61,209 nt of DNA. Source: Candidatus Zhuqueibacterota bacterium. Its GTDB lineage: Bacteria > BS750m-G25. The translations under genes were made by a program, and so were the position numbers. The notes under the pieces are model-generated. The model did no database searches and was not told where the DNA came from. It worked only from the letters and a program-made list of their open reading frames with translations. Of this stretch, positions 25,099 to 34,625 are shown piece by piece; position 1 is the first letter of the stretch, and each line of letters begins with the position of its first letter. The stretch spans positions 1-61,209 of the forward strand of contig JADHWK010000010.1 in the NCBI GenBank assembly GCA_016783505.1, read 5' to 3'.

Positions 25099-26148
25099 TT
25101 GAATATAAGCAACTTGGAAGAAAACAAAAAGGACTTTATATCTGCAGCTATAATAGGATGCGGTAATATTGCTAGTGGTCTAGATGATGATGTCAAAAAG
25201 CGGCATATTTACAGTCACGCAAAAGCCATTAGTTTTGTTAAAGCCATTAGATTAGTTGCCTGTTGCGATATAGATGAAAGCCGGCTTTTAGATTTCAGTG
25301 AAAAATGGCATGTTCCCAGAGCATATATTACTTTAGAGAAAATGCTTGGTGAGGAAAAAATTGATATTTTGATAATAGCGACGCCAGCTAAGTGCCACCA
25401 CGATAACCTTCTTACGGCATTAACGAGTGAAGTGGAGGTGATATTTTGCGAGAAGCCCTTTGTCCTTGATTTTGAATTGGGAATGAAGATTGTAAAAAAC
25501 GAAAGGGAAAGAGATAAACTGATTACTGTAAACTACATGAGGCGGTGGGATAAATTTTACGCTGAATGCAAGCGTATTTTGGAGACTGGACAGCTTGGAC
25601 GGATCGAAACGATTGTCGGGTATGTGGATACTGCATTATACATGAACTCCATCCACATGCTGGACATGCTTGCCTATTTTGGCGGAGATGTGTTGTCCTG
25701 TACAGGGTATTTGGATAAGACATCAGAACCCAGAATTGTCCATGGAAAACCCGATGTTGGAGGTATCGCGCTTTTCAGACATAAAAACGGGGTCACCAGT
25801 TTTTTCAAAGGGACAGGGGAAAGCCGGCGGAACCACTTCTTTGAACTTGACATCCAGTGCACAAAGGGCCGGATGCGGATCCTAAACGACGACGAAAAAT
25901 ATGAGATATACAGATTTGACGAGAGCCCGCAGCATACAGGACTTGTTGAGTTAAAGCTGACGGAAACAAAGTATAATGCTGATCAGGATGAACGGGTGGT
26001 GAATGTGTACCGTGAAATTGTTGACTACCTGAAAACTGGCAGACTGCCCTCCTATACCGCTAAAGACGCCCTGAAATCCCTGGAAATGGTTAATATGATC
26101 TATGAATCAGACGCTCTTGATCATCAACTGATTTTTTCAAGACTTTGA
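25099..26148 (+). CDS. Gfo/Idh/MocA-family oxidoreductase
   Basis: 349 aa from a TTG start; no ATG precedes the Rossmann motif AAIIGCGNIASGLDDD, so the TTG is needed. FCEKPFVLDFE is the EKP catalytic motif near residues 119-129. These NAD(P)-dependent enzymes oxidise or reduce sugars. It begins a Gfo/Idh, DegT, NeuA-like operon. The arrangement recalls the Campylobacter PtmF/PtmB neighbourhood of legionaminate synthesis. A divergent, broken paralogue starts at 35471. Confidence 0.82.
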   Translation: MNISNLEENKKDFISAAIIGCGNIASGLDDDVKKRHIYSHAKAISFVKAIRLVACCDIDESRLLDFSEKWHVPRAYITLEKMLGEEKIDILIIATPAKCHHDNLLTALTSEVEVIFCEKPFVLDFELGMKIVKNERERDKLITVNYMRRWDKFYAECKRILETGQLGRIETIVGYVDTALYMNSIHMLDMLAYFGGDVLSCTGYLDKTSEPRIVHGKPDVGGIALFRHKNGVTSFFKGTGESRRNHFFELDIQCTKGRMRILNDDEKYEIYRFDESPQHTGLVELKLTETKYNADQDERVVNVYREIVDYLKTGRLPSYTAKDALKSLEMVNMIYESDALDHQLIFSRL

Positions 26149-26156
26149 GGTGAACC

Positions 26157-27542
26157 ATGAAACTGGCGCTTCTGGGTGGAAAGCCTGTGAGACATAAGCC
26201 ATTCAAATCACAGCCTTATGTTACAGAAGAAATGATTAAAAGGGTTGCCAGTCTTTTGCGGGAAAAAAGACTCACAAGGTTTATCGGTTCACCTGTAGAG
26301 GGATCCCGCAGGATTATAGGCCTCAAAAGCAGGGAGTCTGAGGATCTGAGGGATGCTTTTTCAGTTCTGGGGGGTCCCAGCGTCAGAAAGCTCGAAAGCG
26401 AGTGGTCGAAGAAACATGAGGTTGATTACTCTGTGGCGGTGAATTCAGCAACGTCAGGATTGACTGCGGCGATTATGGCCCTGAATTTGGGACCGGGCGA
26501 TGAGTTGATCTGTTCCCCGTTTTCATTTACGGCTTCCGCCACCGCCATTGTGGCCGCTAATGTGATTCCCGTTTTTGCGGACATTGACCCGGAGACGTTC
26601 TGTCTGTCCCCGGAGTCAGCAGAAGCGGCAATAACGGATTGCACAAGAGCAATTATGCCTATCCACTGGAACAGCAACGCCGGGCAACTGGAAGAAATAT
26701 TGTCGCTTGCTGATCAAAAAGGGCTCAAGGTGGTTGAAGATGCATCTCAGTCCCCGGGTATGCGATACAGGGGGAAACATCTGGGGACGCACGGAGACGC
26801 GGGTGTGTTTTCTCTAAACGAACCCAAAAACATCATGACCGGTGAGGGCGGAGTTATTGTAACGCATGATAGGGATATCGCAATAAAGTGCAGGCTCATT
26901 CGAAATCACGGGGAAGCCATTGTTGATGAAGACGCGCCCGATGATCTGCTAATCAATGCAATCGGTTACAACTTCAGGCTGGTTGAGCTACTTGCTGAAA
27001 TCGGTGTTGATCAGTTGCAACACCTTGAGTATCTAAACAATATCCGAAAAGAGAATTATGAGTACCTTGTTCAAAGAATGGTCAATGAGTTTGGAAACTG
27101 CATCAAGCCTCAGAAAATCACCCATCCTGAGAGCTACTGTCCCTATGCTGCCGGTTTTCGTTGGCTGGCGAGTGACATCGTGATACACCGCAACATTGTG
27201 GCCAAAGTACTTCGTTCTGAGGGCATACCTGTAGCAGACGGAATTTCAAGACTAATGTCAGATAATCCGCTCTTTCAAAGACAATTGGCATACGGTCGGG
27301 ACCATTGTCCATTTTCCTGCCACCTTTACAAGAATAGGGCCATTTACTTTATTCGTGATCTTCCCAATGCAAGAAAGCTCCAGGATGAAGAATATTTGGG
27401 ATTTTTCCAGATGGGCTGGCCCAATACGCCGGAAGATATGGATGACATTATCCAAGCATTCAAGAAGATACTTGATAACAAGCATCATTTAAGCGGAAAA
27501 GCCAGCATCATTAATAACAGCGGATTTGTGTCTGGTCGATAA
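26157..27542 (+). CDS. DegT/DnrJ/EryC1/StrS aminotransferase
   Basis: 461 aa, longer than the usual 370-400. The N-terminus LALLGGKPVRHKPF and the pocket segments NSATSGLTAAI, VVEDASQSPG and SLNEPKNIMTGEGG (Schiff-base Lys) are clear. An extra roughly 40-residue segment (about 43-82, basic and Ser-rich) separates the N-terminal arm from the fold and accounts for the length. It starts 8 bases after the Gfo/Idh gene and ends 8 before the NeuA-like gene. It probably works on the keto-sugar made by the upstream oxidoreductase. Confidence 0.82.
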   Translation: MKLALLGGKPVRHKPFKSQPYVTEEMIKRVASLLREKRLTRFIGSPVEGSRRIIGLKSRESEDLRDAFSVLGGPSVRKLESEWSKKHEVDYSVAVNSATSGLTAAIMALNLGPGDELICSPFSFTASATAIVAANVIPVFADIDPETFCLSPESAEAAITDCTRAIMPIHWNSNAGQLEEILSLADQKGLKVVEDASQSPGMRYRGKHLGTHGDAGVFSLNEPKNIMTGEGGVIVTHDRDIAIKCRLIRNHGEAIVDEDAPDDLLINAIGYNFRLVELLAEIGVDQLQHLEYLNNIRKENYEYLVQRMVNEFGNCIKPQKITHPESYCPYAAGFRWLASDIVIHRNIVAKVLRSEGIPVADGISRLMSDNPLFQRQLAYGRDHCPFSCHLYKNRAIYFIRDLPNARKLQDEEYLGFFQMGWPNTPEDMDDIIQAFKKILDNKHHLSGKASIINNSGFVSGR

Positions 27543-27550
27543 GGGGGAAT

Positions 27551-28267
27551 ATGGAAGTCCTGGCGGTGATACCTGCGCGCGGAGGGTCGGTCCGTGTGCC
27601 AAAAAAAAATATTCGGCTGCTAAACGGCAAGCCATTGATTGCCTATGCCATCGAGGCAGCAAAAACCTCCCGGAGCGTTGATCGTATTGTCATTTCAACG
27701 GACGATGAAGAAATAAAGCAGGTTGCATTGGAGTATGGGGCTGAAGTTCCCTTCAAGCGGCCCGCAGAAATTTCAGAGGATGTTCCTACAGAAGATGTGG
27801 CGCTTCACGCGGTCAACTGGTTAAAGGAATCTGAATCCTACCTGCCGGATATTGTGGTTTGCCTTGAGCCCCCGGTTCCCTTTAGAAGGGCGGAGCATAT
27901 CGATAAATGCGTTGAGGGTATGGTGCAAAATGACGAAGTGGATTCGGCCATTACGGTTGTCAACATAAGAGGATTCAGGCCTGAATGGATGGTACGCATT
28001 GACAATGCAGGTTTCATCCAACCTTATACCGACTACTTTACCAGGCGAGGTGAGGCCCTGCTCAAATTTCCAGCCAGCCAGGAATTCGAAAAATTGTATA
28101 AGACCAGCGGTGTTGTGTTTTCGTGCAGAACAGAGACGCTTGTTCGGTATCAGAGTTTTGTCGGAAAGAAATGTTTGGCAATAGTGATCGATCCTTCGGA
28201 TGTATTTGATCTGGATTATCCTGAGGATTTTGATATGTGCGAAATATTGATGCAAAGGCGGAATTAG
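27551..28267 (+). CDS. NeuA-like CMP-nonulosonate cytidylyltransferase
   Basis: 238 aa. VLAVIPARGGSVRVPKKNIR is the acylneuraminate cytidylyltransferase signature, followed by IVISTDDEEI, FKRPAEISEDVPTED and a terminal VFDLDYPEDFDMCEIL, typical of PtmB/NeuA types. It should activate a nine-carbon acid with CTP. It closes the Gfo/Idh-DegT operon, and the substrate is probably the product of the NeuB fusion at 31615. A 3'-remnant of a paralogue survives near 36020-36196. Confidence 0.85.
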   Translation: MEVLAVIPARGGSVRVPKKNIRLLNGKPLIAYAIEAAKTSRSVDRIVISTDDEEIKQVALEYGAEVPFKRPAEISEDVPTEDVALHAVNWLKESESYLPDIVVCLEPPVPFRRAEHIDKCVEGMVQNDEVDSAITVVNIRGFRPEWMVRIDNAGFIQPYTDYFTRRGEALLKFPASQEFEKLYKTSGVVFSCRTETLVRYQSFVGKKCLAIVIDPSDVFDLDYPEDFDMCEILMQRRN

Positions 28268-28314
28268 GGGCTGAAAGTGAGAAAACATACGATGGCAAGG
28301 ATGGAGGTATTGAA

Positions 28315-28527
28315 ATGAGCGAAAAAGGTGGGCCTTTGTTCAAGAACCTTCGCTACTGCACAAGATGCTGCATGCCTGAAACCAATGAAGGCATACAGTT
28401 TGATGAGATGGGGATATGCCTGGCGTGCCGGTCTTCTAAACAAAAGATGCATATTGACTGGAGTAAACGCAAAGAGCGTTTGCTTGAGATTCTCGCGGAG
28501 TAACGTTCGAAAAAATCTGACTATATT
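28315..28527 (+). pseudogene. WbpG/PseA-like amidotransferase, N-terminal remnant
   Basis: The ATG at 28315 opens 62 codons containing RYCTRCCMPETNEGIQFDE and GICLACRSS, the paired-Cys head of N-acetyl-sugar amidotransferases (WbpG, PseA, PtmG). TAA at 28501-28503 stops the frame, yet the next codons still read R-S-K-K-S-D-Y-I, which resembles the expected family sequence where Tyr is normal. So a Tyr codon probably mutated to TAA; a TGA then follows at 28528 and homology ends. The PP-loop ATPase body is missing. The 235 bases to the next gene hold nothing else I can name. Confidence 0.72.
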
Positions 28528-28763
28528 TGAAATTTCTAACTCAACTGAGAAGTGCTTTATTATAAACAGATATCAACTTTCTGAAAGACAAATTCGCAGA
28601 TTTGCAAGGTAAGAATCTAACGTTGCAAAAAGCGAAGGATGATTGACTCAGGTAATTAAGCTGCCTTCTGAACAAAATCCAGGAAGTGCAACATATCCTT
28701 TCTGGCTGGGATAACTTGGCGGGTCTAGATTCAGTTTATCCCAAAGGAATGAGGTAGAAGCCT

Positions 28764-29480
28764 GTGGAAGATATACACATCGGATGTATCTGCGCTAACG
28801 ATAGCCCATTTGTAGGAAGAATCATAGGAGCGCTTTTGAGTAGTGGCCTAAGCGTCGATACAATCATCTTTGATTCGAAGAATTTTGGAATACATGGATT
28901 ACAGCTATTTGAGGAAAGAACAGGGGGCAAAATGCCTTTGATTTCTATTGATGAGTTTGATGAATACAAGATACCATGTTTCTTTGTTAAAAATTTCAAT
29001 TCATCTGTTGCAATAAGCATTGTAAGGTCATTTAATCTCGATATTCTGATTAATGCCGGAACAGCAAGAATTCTTAGAAAAGACATCATCAATGCTCCAA
29101 AGATTGGAGTATTAAATTGTCATCCCGGACTATTGCCCGATTTTCGAGGATGTACATGCGTGGAATGGGCCGTATTCCTGGATGAAAGGATTGGGAACAC
29201 CGTTCATTTCATGAATGAAAGGATTGATGAAGGCCCGATTATTCTCAAAGAGGCGCTATGTTTTTCAAAAAATGACCTCTATCCTGATGTACGTACAAAA
29301 GTACTTCTGGATGGTATCCAATTAATTGCCAAAGCTGTACGTAAAATCTTAAAAGAGAATGTTACGCCCACTACATTAGCTAAGCAAGGAACAGGTCGAT
29401 ATTTTGATGTTATCGATGATAATAAAATGATATGCGTGATAGATAAACTAAAAAGGGGTAAATATAGGTATCAATTATGA
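28764..29480 (+). CDS. Sugar formyltransferase-like protein
   Basis: 238 aa, GTG start. It has the full formyltransferase triad: Asn118 and His120 in LNCHPGLLPDFRG and Asp155 in ERIDEGPII. It should transfer a formyl group from N10-formyl-tetrahydrofolate to an amino sugar; a carbamoyl or other one-carbon role is less likely. It is unlike its cousin at 20362, which lacks the Asn. ATGA overlap with the following gene indicates translational coupling. Confidence 0.78.
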   Translation: MEDIHIGCICANDSPFVGRIIGALLSSGLSVDTIIFDSKNFGIHGLQLFEERTGGKMPLISIDEFDEYKIPCFFVKNFNSSVAISIVRSFNLDILINAGTARILRKDIINAPKIGVLNCHPGLLPDFRGCTCVEWAVFLDERIGNTVHFMNERIDEGPIILKEALCFSKNDLYPDVRTKVLLDGIQLIAKAVRKILKENVTPTTLAKQGTGRYFDVIDDNKMICVIDKLKRGKYRYQL

Positions 29481-31582
29481 TGGAACGTGGCAATATGATT
29501 CACGTATGGGTTGAACGATTAACTTCTTTCGGAATTATTAAGCTATATTGTGATCTAAGGAAGTACGATGATATTATCATCTTTTATCATAGGCTCTCAA
29601 GAGTTGCTGGTTTGTTTGCTGTCTTACTTGAAAACGGAAGTGTTAGCTCCAGAAGAATCGTTTTTAGAAAGATAGATTATGAATATTTTGCAAAGGACGC
29701 CCATGGGAGGGCGTTAATATATAAAGTAGAGCAGGGAGCTGCGATTCTTGCAGAACGGTTTTTTGGTGAATATTTGGCTCAGATGGAATGGTTGCCTGAT
29801 GGATATGACGAGTACAAAGATGAGTGGAAACGGATAGTTAAGTCATCACTCACAATGGTAGCTCGAGAGTCCTTGAAGTATTTGTTTATTATTGCAAATA
29901 TGTATGACACACATCAGATTGACAGATCAGGTATAAAGCAGATCATCATATATTTAAACCAGTCTGTTGTATCCCGGTTTATGGAACGCTTCTTCCAAAT
30001 ACCAATCAATATCCCATCTTCAATTCGGACTATTCCTAATTATAAGTATAATTTGATGTTTTACCCTATTCCTGGAAAACTCATCCAATTATTCTTTCAG
30101 ATTTTCATTGGATGCATGAAAAATGGAAAAAACCTTCATTATATATCAGAACAGGCCGTGAAAAATGGCGTCTTTATTGAAGAGTATCATCGTAGCATAT
30201 TCAGCCGTTATCCACTGGCAGGGCATTTATTCTGGTTTTCAGAAAGCAATTTGCCGCCTGAAAGGGTAATATTGTATTTTGATCGACCGGATTCGCCTTG
30301 TGATACTAAAGCGAGGCAAGAGGTTGAGTCATACGGGTTTGGCTGGTTGGATATGGACAATCCATGGCGGCATGTTAGATCGCCAGTGAGAATTTTGTCG
30401 AGCTGCTTTTTCAATGTGAGAAAATCCTTTCTCAAAAGCCGGATGGAAATTAGTATATGGCTGTGGGTTTTCTTGTTTTATCACAGCCTGCTTCTGGAGT
30501 GTTTTCGCGAGATTTATCGGACATACAATGTAAAGATGATGCATCAGCATCAGGAGTGGTGGCCGAGTTCCCTGGTCAGGGCCCTTGCCATCCGGATGGA
30601 AGGTGGAAAATCTGTCTGGTTTTTTTGGTCAGTTACTCAATATCCGTTTGGCTATTTCAATTCAGGTTTTGCGGATCTCGTTCTTTCCTGGGGGCCGTTG
30701 AATGATGGATTCATTAACGCTCATGATTTTTCCTACAGATACCTGGTAAGAATCGGTCGAATTGCCGCTGACGGATTTGATGATGAAGTAAGGCGTGATG
30801 CCCGTGCCATTCGAAAGCGATTCTCCCCTGATACATCCTTTGTCATCACTATTTTTGACAGTTCGCACAGCAATGATCCTGGCTTTCATCAATCGACAGC
30901 CTCCATGTTGACGTTTTATGACAACTTGCTCTCGTCTGCTCAACAAAGAAGTCACTGGGGCATTTTGATTAAGTCCAAGGGAGACTTTTTTAACCGATTG
31001 CCCCTCTCACACAGATTCTACAGTGCTTTTGAGCAGCTTACCGCCCAGGGCAGATGCATATTGCTGGATGGCCAAAACCTGGTGTCTCGGGCCGCCTTTG
31101 CCGGTGATGTTGCTGTGTGCTATAACATTAACTCAGCCGGTGTGCTGGCCGCTCTGTGTAACAAACCGGTCCTTCACTGGGATATTTGCGGGGCATTGGA
31201 TCATCCCCTTTATCAGGCAGGCGGTGAGGGCGGGATTATTTTTAAGACCTACGACGAGGTCTTGAATGCGCTGCTGAGGATTGAAGAGGGCGATAGCGTT
31301 TGTGGAAACCACGATCAATGGCTGGGGCTTGTGGATGAATTTCGGGATGAGATGGGAAATCAGCGGGCCGCCGAACTGATCGACGGATATATGATGCGGC
31401 GCGACCAGGGGATGGATCAAAACACGGCCCTTAGAAAATCAGTGGAGGCGTTCTCACGAAGATGGGGCCAGGATAAGGTTTCAACAATGGACTGTGTTCA
31501 ACCGCATTTGGGAAATGATCTGTGGCTCAAAGTGATAGAGAAAGCATCACAATCCGTTGAACAACGCCTCAGTCACCGTTGA
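29477..31582 (+). CDS. Large unknown protein, possible GT-B glycosyltransferase
   Basis: 701 aa. I do not recognise the family with certainty. The first 300 residues are mixed alpha/beta with aromatic-rich stretches. The C-terminal part contains ILLDGQNLVSRAAFAGDVAVCYN and SAGVLAALCNKPVLHWD, which resembles the nucleotide-sugar binding half of GT-B enzymes that process surface carbohydrates. The preceding gene overlaps by 4 bases and the NeuB fusion follows closely. A role in adding or processing the nonulosonate is plausible but unproven. Confidence 0.6.
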   Translation: MMERGNMIHVWVERLTSFGIIKLYCDLRKYDDIIIFYHRLSRVAGLFAVLLENGSVSSRRIVFRKIDYEYFAKDAHGRALIYKVEQGAAILAERFFGEYLAQMEWLPDGYDEYKDEWKRIVKSSLTMVARESLKYLFIIANMYDTHQIDRSGIKQIIIYLNQSVVSRFMERFFQIPINIPSSIRTIPNYKYNLMFYPIPGKLIQLFFQIFIGCMKNGKNLHYISEQAVKNGVFIEEYHRSIFSRYPLAGHLFWFSESNLPPERVILYFDRPDSPCDTKARQEVESYGFGWLDMDNPWRHVRSPVRILSSCFFNVRKSFLKSRMEISIWLWVFLFYHSLLLECFREIYRTYNVKMMHQHQEWWPSSLVRALAIRMEGGKSVWFFWSVTQYPFGYFNSGFADLVLSWGPLNDGFINAHDFSYRYLVRIGRIAADGFDDEVRRDARAIRKRFSPDTSFVITIFDSSHSNDPGFHQSTASMLTFYDNLLSSAQQRSHWGILIKSKGDFFNRLPLSHRFYSAFEQLTAQGRCILLDGQNLVSRAAFAGDVAVCYNINSAGVLAALCNKPVLHWDICGALDHPLYQAGGEGGIIFKTYDEVLNALLRIEEGDSVCGNHDQWLGLVDEFRDEMGNQRAAELIDGYMMRRDQGMDQNTALRKSVEAFSRRWGQDKVSTMDCVQPHLGNDLWLKVIEKASQSVEQRLSHR

Positions 31583-31614
31583 CAGGTGATAAACCGGGAA
31601 ATCTTGGATCGGGT

Positions 31615-33894
31615 ATGAACATAGATAAGGACATCAAAAAATATATTGTTTTTTCGGAAGATTCCCTGCTGCATGGCCTGGAAAAGATCAGCAAGAACAA
31701 AAGGCAGATTGTTTTCGGTGTCAGTGAAGCAGGGGTAATGGAAGGGGTGCTGTCAGACGGGGATTTTCGCAGGTGGGTGGTAGATCAAAAGGATTTCGAT
31801 ATCCAAATCTCTATCTCACGCATACTGAAAAAGGATTTTGTCTATTGCAGGGAGACGGATTCTCCCGAGACAATGGAGGCCCACTTTTTTCAAGGTATAG
31901 CCTATATCCCGATCCTGGATGATCAGAATCGGCTGATAGCGGTGGCCACCAGAGAAGATCCGAAAATATGTGTTGGGGACTGGACCATCAGTGATGAAAG
32001 CCCATGTTTTGTTATTGCTGAAATTGGAAATAACTATAACGGCGGTTTTGAGAAAGCAAAAGACCTGGTTGATGCGGCCCTTTGGGCCGGGGCCTCGTGC
32101 GCCAAATTCCAGATGAGAAGTATGGAAAGCCTGTACCGGCAGGCAGGGTTTGAAACAAATCACAGAGAGGATTTAGGGACCGAGTATGTGCTTGACCTGC
32201 TGAACAGGTTTCAATTGAGCGACGACGATATGTTTCGCATCTTTGACTATTGCAGGGAAAAGGGGATTCTGCCGCTGTGTACGCCATACGACATGGAAAG
32301 CCTGAAAAAGCTTGAAGGCTATGGCATGGAGGCCTTCAAGCTTGCATCTGCCGATCTGACCAACCATGAAATGATAGAGACCATGGCTCAGACCCGAAAC
32401 CCCCTTTTCTGCTCTGTGGGTATGTCAACGGATGAGGAGATTGTGCTGGCGGTGGATCTTCTTAAAAAGCATGGGGCCCAATATGTCCTGATGCAGTGCA
32501 ATTCCACCTACCCGCCGCCCTTTAAAGACATCAACCTCAACTATATGCGCACACTGAAACGATATGGCCATTGCCCGGTGGGCTACTCAGGGCATGAGCG
32601 CGGAATAAGTGTAGCGATTGCAGCGGTGGCAATGGGCGCCAAAGTTTTGGAAAAGCATCTAACCCTGGATAAAGGCATGGAAGGTAATGACCATAAGATC
32701 AGTTTGCTGCCTGAAGAATTCAAGGCCATGGTCCAGGGTATTCGCGAAGTCGAACAGGCGTTTGGAGAGGAAAAAACCCGTCGTATTTCCCAGGGAGAGC
32801 TGATTGTTCGGGAGGGCCTGGCGAAAAGCCTTGTTGCCTCTATGGAAATTAGGAGGGGCGATGTCATAACCGAGGAGGGAATCAGCATTCGCTCCCCAGG
32901 CAAAGGACTTCCTCCGTATCGAAAAAAGGAGTTAATCGGGAAAACCGCCAAGCGGGATTTCAAAGAAGGCGATTTCTTTCACTTGTCGGACCTCCAAATG
33001 GACACTGTCAAGCCGAGGGATTACAAGTTCGAAAGAGAATGGGGGATCCCAGTTCGCTTCCATGATTTCAAAGCCATATATGAGAAGTCAAACATGAAAC
33101 TGGTGGAGTTTCATCTCAGTTATAAGGATCTGGAATTGTCGCTTGACGAGTATCTTACCGAAATTTATCCTATCAACTTCATAGTGCATGCGCCTGAGTT
33201 GTTTGCGCATGATCATATATTGGATTTGTGCACTAGGGATGAGGATTACCGGCGCAGATCAATTGATGAACTTCAAAAGGTCATCAGGAAGACGCTGGAA
33301 GTGAAGCGCTATTTCCCAAAAACAGAGAAGCCTTTGATTGTCGTCAATGCCGGCGGTTTTACCATGAACCATCACATATCGCCTTCGGAAAGAAAGCAGC
33401 TTTATGAATTTTTTGTTTATAGCCGCCATGAACTGGATATGAACGGCGTTGAAATTATCCCTCAGACCATGCCACCTTTTCCCTGGCATTTCGGTGGACA
33501 AAGATATCACAATCTTTTTGTTGATCCCCATGAAATAGCTGAAATCTGTAGAGAAAATGAAATGAAAATATGTCTCGATATTTCCCATTCAAAATTAGCA
33601 TGTAATTTTTATAAATGGTCATTAAGGGAATTTATTGAGATCGTTGCCCCCTTTGTAGTTCATATTCATCTTGCTGACGCCGCAGGGCTTGACGGTGAAG
33701 GATTGCAGATTGAAGAGGGAGAGCTAAACTTTAGAAACCTGATGGATGATCTTAACAGATGGATCCCGGATGCCTCATTCATACCGGAAATTTGGCAGGG
33801 GCATAAGGACAGAGGTGCGGGATTTTGGAAGGCTTTAGATCGATTAGAGAAGTATGAACCCGATGAACCCGTCTTAAAGCGAAATATGGTATAA
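31615..33894 (+). CDS. CBS-NeuB-SAF-TIM barrel fusion protein
   Basis: 759 aa with four parts. Residues 1-120 hold a CBS-domain pair (VMEGVLSDGDFRRW, IPILDDQNRLIAV). Residues about 125-385 are a NeuB synthase (FVIAEIGNNYNGGFEKA, CNSTYPPPF, GYSGHE, VLEKHLTLDKGMEGNDH). Residues about 387-460 are a SAF domain. Residues about 465-759 form a xylose-isomerase/AP-endonuclease-2-like barrel with EIIPQTMP, CLDISHSK, HIHLADAAG and FIPEIWQGH as likely metal ligands. One protein may thus epimerise or isomerise a sugar and condense it with PEP, with CBS regulation by nucleotides. ATG 31615 is preferred to a TTG at 31579. Confidence 0.82.
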   Translation: MNIDKDIKKYIVFSEDSLLHGLEKISKNKRQIVFGVSEAGVMEGVLSDGDFRRWVVDQKDFDIQISISRILKKDFVYCRETDSPETMEAHFFQGIAYIPILDDQNRLIAVATREDPKICVGDWTISDESPCFVIAEIGNNYNGGFEKAKDLVDAALWAGASCAKFQMRSMESLYRQAGFETNHREDLGTEYVLDLLNRFQLSDDDMFRIFDYCREKGILPLCTPYDMESLKKLEGYGMEAFKLASADLTNHEMIETMAQTRNPLFCSVGMSTDEEIVLAVDLLKKHGAQYVLMQCNSTYPPPFKDINLNYMRTLKRYGHCPVGYSGHERGISVAIAAVAMGAKVLEKHLTLDKGMEGNDHKISLLPEEFKAMVQGIREVEQAFGEEKTRRISQGELIVREGLAKSLVASMEIRRGDVITEEGISIRSPGKGLPPYRKKELIGKTAKRDFKEGDFFHLSDLQMDTVKPRDYKFEREWGIPVRFHDFKAIYEKSNMKLVEFHLSYKDLELSLDEYLTEIYPINFIVHAPELFAHDHILDLCTRDEDYRRRSIDELQKVIRKTLEVKRYFPKTEKPLIVVNAGGFTMNHHISPSERKQLYEFFVYSRHELDMNGVEIIPQTMPPFPWHFGGQRYHNLFVDPHEIAEICRENEMKICLDISHSKLACNFYKWSLREFIEIVAPFVVHIHLADAAGLDGEGLQIEEGELNFRNLMDDLNRWIPDASFIPEIWQGHKDRGAGFWKALDRLEKYEPDEPVLKRNMV

Positions 33895-33927
33895 AAGGAC
33901 GTTATTCATTTGTAAAGGAGATAAAAT

Positions 33928-34590
33928 ATGATTGAACTACCGGACTTTAACCGGTCTTTCGAATATGAAAATGATTTTTATCTGTCATGTGAGGCACAAC
34001 GTTTAGGAAAAGCTTTTGCGCATTATGAATTGTACAAAAAAACAATGCATATACCCGGGCAAATTGTTGAGTGCGGTGTTTTCAAGGGCGCATCCTTATC
34101 AAGATTTGCCATGTTAAGAGAGCTTTATGGGAACGGCGCGATTCAAAAAATAATTGCTTTTGATACCTTCGGGAAATTTCCGGAAATAGTTTTTGAAGAT
34201 GATAGAGAAAAAAGACAAAAATTCACCAAAGAAGCCGGAGATGAAAGTATTTCCTGTGAACAAATGAAAAACGTTTTAATGAATAAAAATTGTGAAGAAA
34301 ATATTGAGTTAATAGAAGGTGATATATGTAAGACAGTACCTGATTATGCAAGGGATAACCCCGAGTTGAAAATAGCCCTTTTAAATTTAGATGTGGATCT
34401 CTATGAACCTACTGTTACCGTTCTTAGGTACCTTGAACCAAAAATAGTAAAGGGCGGCGTACTGATACTAGACGATTATGGTGTTTTTCCGGGAGAAACC
34501 AAGGCTGTAGATGAATATTTCGTTGACGGCCCTCTGAACATTCGTAGATTTCCGATCAGCAAGACTCCAAGCTATATGATCAAGAAATAA
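33928..34590 (+). CDS. TylF/MycF-family O-methyltransferase
   Basis: 220 aa. Motif I is QIVECGVFKGASLSRFAML near residues 47-65, then IIAFDTFGKFPE, and the metal-binding acids appear in LLNLDVDLYEPT and LILDDYGVFPGETKAVDEYF. These features define the macrocin O-methyltransferase family, metal- and SAM-dependent enzymes that methylate sugar hydroxyls. A good AAAGGAG ribosome site precedes the ATG. Likely methylates a sugar of this glycan. Confidence 0.82.
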   Translation: MIELPDFNRSFEYENDFYLSCEAQRLGKAFAHYELYKKTMHIPGQIVECGVFKGASLSRFAMLRELYGNGAIQKIIAFDTFGKFPEIVFEDDREKRQKFTKEAGDESISCEQMKNVLMNKNCEENIELIEGDICKTVPDYARDNPELKIALLNLDVDLYEPTVTVLRYLEPKIVKGGVLILDDYGVFPGETKAVDEYFVDGPLNIRRFPISKTPSYMIKK

Positions 34591-34625
34591 AAGTCGCATA
34601 TCCTTATAAGAAAGGTGATTGGCTT

